Positions 1-6,338 of a stretch of 18,892 nucleotides of DNA are shown one piece after another. This stretch comes from Holosporales bacterium (lineage in GTDB: Bacteria > Pseudomonadota > Alphaproteobacteria > RUG11792): positions 1 through 18,892 of the forward strand of contig JAISID010000077.1 of the NCBI GenBank assembly GCA_031262205.1, read 5' to 3'. A model generated the notes under the pieces. That model was not told the DNA's origin. It ran no database searches and saw nothing but the letters and a program-made list of their open reading frames with translations. Position numbers and translations under genes: made by a program. The number at the start of each line of letters is the position of its first letter. The stretch's first letter is position 1.

Positions 1-72
1 CAGGGTATCTACAAGAAAGAACCGTCTCCCGGAGACACGTTCAAAACATGGGGCGACAAGCCCGGGCCATAA
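1..72 (+). CDS. C-terminal end of an unidentified upstream gene (partial)
   Basis: Frame 1 is open from the first base to a TAA at 70-72 and gives 23 residues ending in TWGDKPGP. The start lies outside the window. The peptide is polar and rich in Gly, Pro and Lys, with no recognisable motif. It is too short to assign, and it could be chance reading, because the following 600 bases look degenerate. Confidence 0.3.
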   Translation, partial: QGIYKKEPSPGDTFKTWGDKPGP

Positions 73-75
73 TTA

Positions 76-330
76 GTGTTGCCTCTGCTCGGCTCCGGCA
101 GCTTTAGAAGCGGCTTTGGAAAAATCATACAAGCTCCAATAGACCCAATCGCGCAACTTTCGCTAATGAGCTTCAAAAAGAGTACGCGGAGAAGATTGTA
201 TTACGCGATATACGGAACAAACATAATCGTAAAAAGAGCGAGCCTATTAAATATCATGAGAGAATTAGAAAAAACCTCCAACGATATGTACATAACCACA
301 AGAAACGCCATAATGGCCTTGGAAAAGTGA
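76..330 (+). CDS. uncertain 84-codon hypothetical frame
   Basis: This is an open frame starting with GTG three bases after the preceding stop, ending in TGA. The product is basic in the middle (a KKSTRRR stretch near residues 34-40) with a plausible amphipathic C-terminal helix. No Shine-Dalgarno sequence precedes the GTG. A competing frame on the same strand is open from 108 to 410 (about 100 codons, rich in Lys, Arg, His and Asn) but has no ATG. Both frames cannot easily be coding, so the stretch may be a frameshifted pseudogene. No family is recognised. Confidence 0.25.
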   Translation: MLPLLGSGSFRSGFGKIIQAPIDPIAQLSLMSFKKSTRRRLYYAIYGTNIIVKRASLLNIMRELEKTSNDMYITTRNAIMALEK

Positions 331-399
331 GGCTTTCACAGCTTACGTTTATAGGGTATAAACACCTCGACGCCCACTCGTCAAATTCCACTGCGGCGG

Positions 400-550
400 T
401 TTGTTTATAAGACCCTTGGCCTTATCTTGCCGCCAAGTTAATGGAATGATTCCGTTACGCTTTATATAGCCTCGCATAAGCGTATAGCATTGATGTTAAC
501 GAAGAGAAACCAGACTATAAGACGCAAACCTTCCCAAATAATATTTATCT
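400..550 (+). repeat. dispersed element, copy A
   Basis: This stretch matches, in inverted orientation, the sequence at about 9830-9985. The best block is 492-549: both copies share TAAATATTAT, AGTCTGGTTTCTC and GTTAACAT on the same strand, in the same order and with nearly the same spacing (roughly 80 percent identity by eye over about 60 bp). Weaker similarity extends left to about 400, with TTATAAGA and GATTCC landmarks. Read on the + strand, both copies encode related peptides with the pattern VN-x-EKPD followed by P-x-NIY, so the element derives from coding sequence. No terminal repeats or target duplications were identified. Confidence 0.6.
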
Positions 551-659
551 TTTGGAACGAGGATATCTCGACCGATTTATAAAGCGACTTGTCAAGGGCT
601 TTAGAGCCGAGCGAAGAGAGCGTCCCTTGACAAGCTGCGCTTTCAATAAATCGGTATAA
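480..659 (+). pseudogene. remnant of a coding sequence (copy A frame)
   Basis: A 59-codon stop-free frame without a start codon runs between stops at 477-479 and 657-659. Its first half contains the peptide DVNEEKPDY followed by FPNNIY, which matches DTNVNNEKPDLY and SPDNIY in the minus-strand frame downstream of the transporter (9755-10030). Just upstream, in another frame, a peptide with IRPLALSCRQVNGMI resembles the matching part of that second copy, so copy A appears frameshifted. The second half of the frame is encoded by the long inverted repeat at 572-654. No protein family is recognised. Confidence 0.45.
572..654. repeat. long imperfect inverted repeat (hairpin, about 27-bp stem)
   Basis: The left arm (572-598) runs from CCGATTTAT to CTTGTCAAGGG. 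The right arm (624-654) is its reverse complement, apart from a few extra bases on the right side (TG, C and G inserted). The loop of about 25 bases (599-623) contains GAGCCGAGCGAAGAGAG. No T-run follows on either side, so it is not a standard intrinsic terminator. It lies inside the stop-free frame 480-659, as known palindromic elements of Rickettsia do inside genes. Identity with those elements is not claimed. Confidence 0.6.
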
Positions 660-685
660 TCGCGGGAGCCAAAAGAGAAATTATT

Positions 686-772
686 ATGAATATATGTAAA
701 CAACTTCAGCGCGTCGCTCTAGAAATGGAGAAAGATTCAGATATCAAAGAGGCGGTTCGGCTCCTTCAATAA
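686..772 (+). CDS. possible 28-residue small protein
   Basis: The ATG at 686 follows AAAAGAGAAATTATT, which offers a weak AGAGA ribosome site. The product, from MNICKQLQRVAL to EAVRLLQ, is an amphipathic helix candidate. Its 3' end overlaps the 3' end of the minus-strand hydrolase gene (stop at 744-746) by 29 bases. It has no known family and may be a chance frame. Confidence 0.2.
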   Translation: MNICKQLQRVALEMEKDSDIKEAVRLLQ

Positions 773-1346
773 TGCTTAAAACAACTTCCGAACGATTAAA
801 CCCTAGGGTATGACCAATTCCTAGGTCTAACATTTTTATCTCAACGCAGTCTATATCGGCAAAGTTATCTTCTATTAAAACGCTTGGGATCACAGAATCG
901 TCTGGCGTCCCTACGATTATCGTATCTGCTCCGCAGTGCTTATAAGAATCTTTCATCGCCTCGAGATCTGCGAGTAAATCTTCTCTGGTCACACTGTCTG
1001 GAACATCCCCTAAATATCCGCAAACTGTGTAAAACTCCTTTAAAGTTTTTCTATAATCGGATTTATATTTTTGAATCCCTTCGTCTAACTGAGGTTTCAT
1101 AATCGAACTTATTTTGTCATCGTTCCCGCAATAATTCAAAAAACCTTGAAGTCCAATAAGCCGTGAAAATTTCAAGCCCGAATTGTTTAACTTCAGAAAT
1201 CCTAAAGAATGACCGATTCCTATATATTCCTTACTCGGATCAACCGAATCCCCATAATAGAATACGTTCCCGTTTAGCAACGGCTTCAAATTTCTCCAAT
1301 AATCGTTCGTAAACCCAAATCCGTGGGCTAATATATAATTGCTCAT
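744..1346 (-). CDS. alpha/beta hydrolase, possible pimeloyl-ACP methyl ester esterase (BioH-like)
   Basis: The 200-residue product has an alpha/beta-hydrolase layout: an oxyanion-type AHGFGF at residues 7-12, a nucleophile elbow GIGHSLG with Ser47, a candidate acid Asp149 or Asp150 in TPDDSVIP, and His179 in GIGHTLG near the C-terminus. It is shorter than the usual 250-residue members, with a small cap region at about residues 75-135. It is transcribed divergently from bioB, 146 bases away, which suggests a role in releasing the pimeloyl thioester during biotin synthesis, as BioH, BioG or BioJ do elsewhere. That role is inferred from context only. The ATG at 1346 is preferred to a TTG four codons upstream, because GGA lies about 8 bases before it. 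It ends convergently with the small frame at 686-772. Confidence 0.7.
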   Translation of the reverse strand: MSNYILAHGFGFTNDYWRNLKPLLNGNVFYYGDSVDPSKEYIGIGHSLGFLKLNNSGLKFSRLIGLQGFLNYCGNDDKISSIMKPQLDEGIQKYKSDYRKTLKEFYTVCGYLGDVPDSVTREDLLADLEAMKDSYKHCGADTIIVGTPDDSVIPSVLIEDNFADIDCVEIKMLDLGIGHTLGFNRSEVVLSIIEGAEPPL

Positions 1347-1492
1347 TTTCAATTCCAATCAATATCGTTTGGCATGATAATTTAACATACCCCCAGAAAA
1401 TTTCAAACTAATCCTTCAAGACGCTATGGTAAACTTGCGTTAACTTAACGGAATTGAAATAAGATCAATTCCTTTCTAAGAGGAAAAATTAA

Positions 1493-2431
1493 ATGATAAC
1501 TTTTGAAAAATCCGAGAAAATCTTTAAAACTCCCTTTATGGATTTAATCAACGAATCTCATTCCGTTCACATCAAATATCACAAGTCGAATGAAATTAAG
1601 GCCAGCGTAGCATGCAGCGTTCAAAGCGGGGGATGTCCCGAAGACTGCGCGTATTGTTCTCAATCTACTAAAAATCGAACGAATCTGCCGAAAGAAACTA
1701 TAACCGATATAAACGATATCGTTGCGGCCGCAAAGCGAGCGAAAGAAATGGGAGCCTCGAAGTTTTGTCTAGGAGCCATGGGGAGACGCCCCGATCCTGA
1801 AGTTTTCAACTTAGTCTGCGAAGCTATCGCTAAAATAAAAGACCTCGAGCTGGAAATATGCGCGACAATGGGCACGCTAAACGAAGAGCAAACGAAAAGA
1901 TTAAAAAACGCAGGATGTAATAATTACAATCATAACGTGGACACTTCCCCAGAATATTATAAAAAAATAATAACGACAAGAACGCAAGAAGAGAGAATAC
2001 AAACCATTAACTTAATTCAAAAACACGGTTTAAAAGTTTGTTCGGGCGGGATACTAGGCATGGGAGAAACTAATGAGGACAGGATAAAAATGATAACCTT
2101 GTTGGCCAATCTGAAGGAACCCCCAGCTATCATACCGCTTAACAAACACATAAAGATTCCAGGAACAAGACTTGAAATTACTCCTGAAATCGATCCTTTC
2201 GACTTCGTCAGGTGTATTGCTCTCGCTCGGATTTTAATGCCCAAAGCAATGATTTATATCGCGGCTGGAAGAGAAAGCATGTCCGACGTATTCCAAGCTC
2301 TCTGCTTCTTCGCGGGAGGTAATGGAATTTTCATCGGCGATAAACTTTTAACCGTCCAAAACTCTAAAACGGGAAACGATTTAAAACTACTCGAACGCTT
2401 AAATCTTAATCTTGCTAAAAACGCTAACTAA
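1493..2431 (+). CDS. bioB: biotin synthase
   Basis: This radical-SAM enzyme inserts sulfur into dethiobiotin to make biotin in the cytoplasm. The 312-residue product has the radical-SAM cluster motif CPEDCAYC (Cys48, Cys52, Cys55). The ligands of the second, [2Fe-2S] cluster are all present: Cys92 in KFCLGAMG, Cys123 in EICATMG, Cys183 in KVCSGG and Arg260 in AAGRESM. The YNHNVDTS block and GMGETNEDR are also typical. It is slightly shorter at both ends than the 346-residue E. coli enzyme. The ATG at 1493 follows AAGAGGAAAAATTAA, a good ribosome site. Its stop overlaps the dinD stop region by 8 bases in convergent orientation. The dethiobiotin-forming genes (bioA, D, F) are not in the window. 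Confidence 0.97.
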   Translation: MITFEKSEKIFKTPFMDLINESHSVHIKYHKSNEIKASVACSVQSGGCPEDCAYCSQSTKNRTNLPKETITDINDIVAAAKRAKEMGASKFCLGAMGRRPDPEVFNLVCEAIAKIKDLELEICATMGTLNEEQTKRLKNAGCNNYNHNVDTSPEYYKKIITTRTQEERIQTINLIQKHGLKVCSGGILGMGETNEDRIKMITLLANLKEPPAIIPLNKHIKIPGTRLEITPEIDPFDFVRCIALARILMPKAMIYIAAGRESMSDVFQALCFFAGGNGIFIGDKLLTVQNSKTGNDLKLLERLNLNLAKNAN

Positions 2432-3332
2432 TTTTATCAATCCGTTTTGCCTTGCCTGTAATTATCCGCTTTTCTTCCTCTTCAATCTTGCGTCGAATCT
2501 TTTTTATATCTTCTTCGGCGGGCAAATCCTCGGGATATATCCCGCTATCCGTAAGAGCATTTCTCACGTTTTTATTGTTTTGCGAATGTTCTTTAGAAAT
2601 TGGGGTCCGCCCTTTAATGTCGGGAGAAACTTTAAGTTTGTAATTCGTCATCTCAACAGCTAAATCCTTCGCCTTTATCGTCACGCTCGGCAGATAATCG
2701 GCAAGAGGCTTTGAATCTTTTATCCCCAATCTTTGTTTCATCTTGCTTGTGTTATAGCCGCCGAACAAGGCTTTGTCGCCTTCGCTTCTGATGATAGCAA
2801 ACCCCTTGCTATCCACGCCTTTTTCATAAGACAAAGCGCTTAATTCCTTTTCGCTTTCGCTTAATTTTACGCGAGCGGCAATTCGTTCGTATTCAGCCAT
2901 CCTCCGCTCTATTATTTCTTGCTTTCTCGTTTGTACGGAAAAATAGGATTGAGCGAAGGCTATAACAGATTTAGACGGGTCTCCATTCTGGGCTACTAAA
3001 TAACAAGCGTAACGAGTAAGTTTATAATCGTTAATCTTTCGCTTTGATTCAGAACCTAATTCAACCATTTTGTTGACGTTAACAAAATGGTCTGAAACTT
3101 TAACCTTGCTCTTCAAACAGGCTTCCTTAGCTTTTTCTATAACTTTGACAAAGTTACGCCACTCTTTATATTTTAATAGCTCTTGCAACTCCCTCGCATA
3201 CCAAAATTCCACGCCGTTTTCATTATGCGAATAAGAATCAAAGCCGACGATCAGGCAAGAAAACGAATCGTCTCTACAAACTTCGATATCTTTCGCCCCT
3301 TCCGAGCGACTTATAATTTCTTTAGATTTCAT
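2424..3332 (-). CDS. dinD: DNA damage-inducible protein D (DinD family)
   Basis: The 302-residue protein matches the DinD family along most of its length as I recall it. The N-terminal BRO/KilA-N-like part has WYARELQELLKYKEWRNF, then KAKEAC, DHF, the block LTRYACYLVAQNGDPSK and QSYFSVQTRKQEI. A middle coiled-coil-like segment is followed by LFGGYN and a C-terminal region with VRNALTDSGIYPEDLP. E. coli DinD is 274 residues, is SOS-induced and inhibits RecA-driven strand exchange. The same function here is inference. The ATG at 3332 is chosen over an in-frame TTG at 3344. I found no clear LexA-type site (GTTC-N7-GTTC or CTGT-N8-ACAG) upstream, so SOS control is not supported by sequence. It ends convergently with bioB. 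Confidence 0.9.
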   Translation of the reverse strand: MKSKEIISRSEGAKDIEVCRDDSFSCLIVGFDSYSHNENGVEFWYARELQELLKYKEWRNFVKVIEKAKEACLKSKVKVSDHFVNVNKMVELGSESKRKINDYKLTRYACYLVAQNGDPSKSVIAFAQSYFSVQTRKQEIIERRMAEYERIAARVKLSESEKELSALSYEKGVDSKGFAIIRSEGDKALFGGYNTSKMKQRLGIKDSKPLADYLPSVTIKAKDLAVEMTNYKLKVSPDIKGRTPISKEHSQNNKNVRNALTDSGIYPEDLPAEEDIKKIRRKIEEEEKRIITGKAKRIDKIS

Positions 3333-3531
3333 CTTATCGAACAATAATTGCTTTTATAGTTTAATTCTACCAAAATCTTCCAGCGCCGTTAAGGTATAAA
3401 ACGCTCTAAAACACATTGAAAAACAAGGACGCGTCTCTTATCCGACAACGACATAATTCCTTCTAATAAAACAGTCTGGAACAAACTCGTTATTTATCGC
3501 GACAATATAGAATTTTTAATTTTTAAATTAC

Positions 3532-3560
3532 TTGCCATGTTATATACTGACAGGTATTGT
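3532..3560 (+). promoter_or_regulatory. sigma-70-type promoter of ftsZ
   Basis: The -35 box TTGCCA (3532-3537) and -10 box TATTGT (3555-3560) are separated by 17 bases. Predicted transcription start is near 3567, leaving a leader of about 18 bases before the ftsZ ATG. Confidence 0.45.
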
Positions 3561-3584
3561 AACGCGATGTTTTGAAAGTAAGTC

Positions 3585-4934
3585 ATGGCGAAAGTCGAAT
3601 CTACCGAAACTGTCGAGCAAACCGAACTAAGCCCTAAGATTGTCGTTATCGGAGTCGGAGGAGCGGGCGGCAACGCCGTGAACAATATGATCCGCTCAAA
3701 CCTAGAAGGAGTAACGTTTGTCGTCGCCAACACCGACGCTCAAGCGCTAAAACAATCTCTTGCTCCTTCCAGCCAAAGAATCCAACTTGGTTTATCTATT
3801 ACTAAAGGATTAGGCGCCGGTTCAAAACCAGACATAGGGAAAGCTGCGGCGGAAGAGTCTTCCGAAGACGTTTTAAAATTCATCGAAGGCGCCAATATGC
3901 TGTTTATAACCGCTGGAATGGGAGGAGGCACGGGCACTGGAGCCGCCCCGGTTATCGCTAAAATCGCCAAAGACGCGGGAATACTAACCGTTGGGGTAGT
4001 CACTTGTCCTTTTACGTTTGAAGGAGCGCATAGAGCTAAAACGGCGGAAAGCGGAATCGACGAGCTACAGCAATTCGTCGACACGTTGCTTATTATCCCA
4101 AACCAAAATCTATTCAGACTAGCAAACGAAAACACTACGTTTGCAGACGCTTTCAAAATGGCCGACGACGTCCTGTATTCCGGCGTTAGGGGCGTAACCG
4201 ATCTTATGATTATGCCTGGGCTTATAAATTTGGACTTTGCGGATATCAGAGCCGTCATGAGCGAAATGGGGAAAGCGATGATGGGAACTGGCGAAGCGGA
4301 AGGAGAAAGAAGAGCGCTCGATGCGGCGGAAACCGCTATTGCAAATCCTCTCTTAGACGACGTATCGCTTCAAGGAGCCAGAGGGGTTCTTATAAGCATA
4401 ACAGGCGGACACGATATGACTTTATATGAAGTCGACGAAGCCGCTAATAAAATTCGCGAAGAAGTTGATTCGGACGCTAATATAATATTCGGTTCGACTT
4501 TTGACGAAAGACTAAACGGCAAGATTAGAGTGTCCATCGTCGCGACTGGAATAGGCGTTTCATCGCAAGAATCTATATTTAAAAACAGAGACAAAACTGG
4601 AATTATGGGATTTGGTAAACGCGATATAAGCTCAAAAATGTTTGAAGAAACTTCTAACAAAGATGATATAACGCGGCAAGAACCGCCTGCCGTTGAATTG
4701 AACAATATCAATCAAAACGACAACAAAGGATATCCTAAGAATCAAGATTTTAACAAAGAACAACCAAGGAGAAAGTCTTCGTTTTTCGATAGATTTACTT
4801 CAAAGTCTAAGAATACGAACGCGTATGACAACGACTATGATTACGATCGACAGCAAAATGTCTCGCGTGAAACATTAGACGATATAGAGCAAGACGAACT
4901 TGATATTCCTTCTTGCTTTAGAAAGAAAAAATAA
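3585..4934 (+). CDS. ftsZ: cell division protein FtsZ
   Basis: This is the tubulin-like GTPase that forms the division ring at midcell. The 449-residue product has GVGGAGGNAVNNM at 23-35, the tubulin signature GMGGGTGTGAAP at 111-122, and the synergy loop NLDFADIRAVM at 215-225, which completes the GTPase site of the neighbouring subunit. After about residue 330 comes a variable polar linker rich in Asn, Asp, Lys and Arg, then the conserved tail ELDIPSCFRKKK, which binds partners such as FtsA. The tail follows the alphaproteobacterial pattern (LDIP plus basic end), with Cys where Ala is usual. It is not next to ftsQ, ftsA or lpxC, as it is in many relatives. Its TAA overlaps the next ATG (TAATG), so the downstream gene is probably translationally coupled. 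The start is preceded only by a weak GAAAGTAAG site. Confidence 0.98.
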   Translation: MAKVESTETVEQTELSPKIVVIGVGGAGGNAVNNMIRSNLEGVTFVVANTDAQALKQSLAPSSQRIQLGLSITKGLGAGSKPDIGKAAAEESSEDVLKFIEGANMLFITAGMGGGTGTGAAPVIAKIAKDAGILTVGVVTCPFTFEGAHRAKTAESGIDELQQFVDTLLIIPNQNLFRLANENTTFADAFKMADDVLYSGVRGVTDLMIMPGLINLDFADIRAVMSEMGKAMMGTGEAEGERRALDAAETAIANPLLDDVSLQGARGVLISITGGHDMTLYEVDEAANKIREEVDSDANIIFGSTFDERLNGKIRVSIVATGIGVSSQESIFKNRDKTGIMGFGKRDISSKMFEETSNKDDITRQEPPAVELNNINQNDNKGYPKNQDFNKEQPRRKSSFFDRFTSKSKNTNAYDNDYDYDRQQNVSRETLDDIEQDELDIPSCFRKKK

Positions 4935-5305
4935 TGTTGTCTTTCGTCGAGTTATCAACGGCTAGCATAACGATTCTTTTGGGTGGGGCGATTTCTGTTT
5001 CAGCCCTGTTGGTCTCAAAAATTTCTCTGTTATTACCGTTTAAAGACGACAGTAGGGATGCGTCTTCTTATGAATGCGGATTTCAAAATAACGAACCTGA
5101 TTTTATATATTTAAGCGACAAAAGCGATTTCGCGCCTTTATACCTCGTCGTAGAGCTGGCGACAGTTCTGCTTCTCTTTTGCTGCTCGATTGGCATTACG
5201 CGCTATTCTTACGCAGGAAATATATTCCTCAAAGTTTTAGCGACAATAATCCTAGAGTTTATGATAAGCGTAAAGAAAATAATAGCTAAAAAAGATAATC
5301 TATAA
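4934..5305 (+). CDS. NuoA-like membrane protein (divergent complex I subunit A)
   Basis: The 123-residue protein has three hydrophobic segments (about 8-34, 66-89, 93-113) and the NuoA hallmark YECGF at 46-50 in the loop after the first segment, preceded by a short charged stretch. Length and topology match NuoA, a membrane subunit of the proton-pumping NADH:quinone oxidoreductase. After YLV (residues 70-72), however, the usual FDxExxFLxPW block is replaced by LLLFCCSI, so the conserved acidic pair of the second helix is absent; a Glu at 74 is shifted. No nuoB-N genes follow. It starts inside the ftsZ stop codon. It may be an orphan subunit, a degraded copy, or a protein with a new role. The family call rests mainly on YECG and topology. 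Confidence 0.6.
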   Translation: MLSFVELSTASITILLGGAISVSALLVSKISLLLPFKDDSRDASSYECGFQNNEPDFIYLSDKSDFAPLYLVVELATVLLLFCCSIGITRYSYAGNIFLKVLATIILEFMISVKKIIAKKDNL

Positions 5306-5466
5306 TCGGCCTTGAAAATATCTCTTGCCCCACAAATTCTTATTTATCTTTTCAACCAGAAACAATCTCCGCCGTCAAACTATACGCCGCACGTACGCAG
5401 GCCGCAGACATAGATTACGAACCAGAGGAAGTTTCGGAAGGAAGATCATCAAGCAGTAGTTATGTA
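5306..5466 (+). pseudogene. possible 3' remnant of a lost gene
   Basis: Just after the NuoA-like gene, a frame on the + strand is open from 5299 to the TGA at 5506-5508 but has no start codon. Its residues look protein-like: a middle part with AVKLYAARTQAADID, then EPEEVSEG and a run of five serines. The last part overlaps the 3' end of the minus-strand kinase gene. Family unknown; it could also be chance. Confidence 0.25.
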
Positions 5467-6213
5467 TTTTTGCAGCTTAAGAAACTGTTCTTCAACGGAG
5501 ATACTTGAAGGCATGATTATATCCGCAAACTTAGACGTTGGTTTCACCAACCGCTCATAGGCAGGCTTAACATATTTAAACCACATGCCGATTGTGTTTT
5601 CAAGGTTATCCCCTCGTTCTTTTATGTCTCGAAGGATTCTTCTAGCTAAACAAACGTCAAGGTCGCAATCCATAAAGACCTTAATGTCGATTAATTCCAG
5701 CAGTTTCTTATTATGTAGGGCGAATAGTCCGTCTATTAATATTAACCTCGGTTTAGTTTTAATGATTTGACTATATCCGTCTCTCTTGTGAGAACCGAAG
5801 CAGTATTTAGGTATTCGAACTGGGAAGTCGGAGTTTATAATTTGCTTCAAACATTTAACGGCTAACTCTAAATCGAGAGCCTTGGGACAATCGAAGTTGT
5901 AATTATTGTTTAAAGCTTGTTCGTGTTGTTTGCGATTCAAGGGTTTATAAAACGAATCGAGATCGAGTATGACTATGTCTTTTTGTTTATTAGCTATGTA
6001 TCTACATAAACTAGTTTTGCCAGATGCAGACGCTCCCGCAACCCCAATTACAAGAGGCTTGTCAGAGTATTGCTCCTTATTTAATAAACTGGTTTCATCG
6101 GGTGTTTGAGTCGTTTCATCGCTGGAGATTTGTCGATTAGGCGAACAAGAACAAAGTAAGATTACGCTAACGCTTAGGATTAAAGTAAGGAATCTTTTAT
6201 AGAAGGGCTTCAT
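5449..6213 (-). CDS. uridine kinase-like P-loop kinase with lipoprotein signal peptide
   Basis: The 254-residue protein starts with a basic n-region (MKPFYKR), a hydrophobic stretch at 8-20 and a lipobox L-C-S-C with Cys23 as lipidation site, followed by a polar tether to about residue 52. The rest is a uridine/cytidine kinase domain: Walker A GASASGKTS (60-68), DLDSFY, Walker B-like LILIDGLFAL, and the lid RRILRDIKERGDN. Such kinases phosphorylate uridine or cytidine with ATP or GTP in the cytoplasm. Here the leader implies attachment to the periplasmic side of a membrane; Ser at +2 would favour the outer membrane. Between the lipobox and Walker A there is no in-frame ATG, GTG or TTG, so a cytoplasmic form from a standard start is unlikely. 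The ATG at 6213 is chosen over a TTG at 6219. Nucleoside specificity is inferred from the family. Confidence 0.85.
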   Translation of the reverse strand: MKPFYKRFLTLILSVSVILLCSCSPNRQISSDETTQTPDETSLLNKEQYSDKPLVIGVAGASASGKTSLCRYIANKQKDIVILDLDSFYKPLNRKQHEQALNNNYNFDCPKALDLELAVKCLKQIINSDFPVRIPKYCFGSHKRDGYSQIIKTKPRLILIDGLFALHNKKLLELIDIKVFMDCDLDVCLARRILRDIKERGDNLENTIGMWFKYVKPAYERLVKPTSKFADIIMPSSISVEEQFLKLQKYITTA

Positions 6214-6299
6214 AACCAAATGCCAAAGGGCAACTACTTTTTATAATAGCAGCATATCGGCGCTAATTCCACAGCGATCTTGCGGTTAACTTAAGGATA

Positions 6300-6320
6300 T
6301 TGGTTTCTACAGCGAACCAA
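6300..6320 (-). terminator. weak hairpin downstream of the DUF6602-like gene
   Basis: TTGGTT and AACCAA form a 6-bp stem with a 9-base loop, 19 bases past the stop codon. On the minus strand it is followed by TATCCTT, a poor T-run. It is a possible terminator between this gene and the kinase gene. Confidence 0.25.
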
Positions 6321-6338
6321 CTAAGCAGATTATAAAAG

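Noticed and set aside
331..685. Structured RNA gene (RNase P RNA, tmRNA or SRP RNA)
   Set aside because: No conserved cores, no CCA end and no TTCGA arm; the stretch is better explained by decayed coding sequence and a hairpin.
1380..1492. BirA-type biotin operator between the hydrolase gene and bioB
   Set aside because: GGTAAAC and GTTAAC occur, but the spaced inverted TTGTAAACC/GGTTTACAA pattern is not present.
3333..3500. LexA box upstream of dinD
   Set aside because: Single GAAC words occur, but none has the GTTC-N7-GTTC or CTGT-N8-ACAG spacing.
3740..4258. Long minus-strand open frame opposite ftsZ
   Set aside because: It is the complement of well-supported ftsZ coding sequence and has no family-like text or ribosome site.
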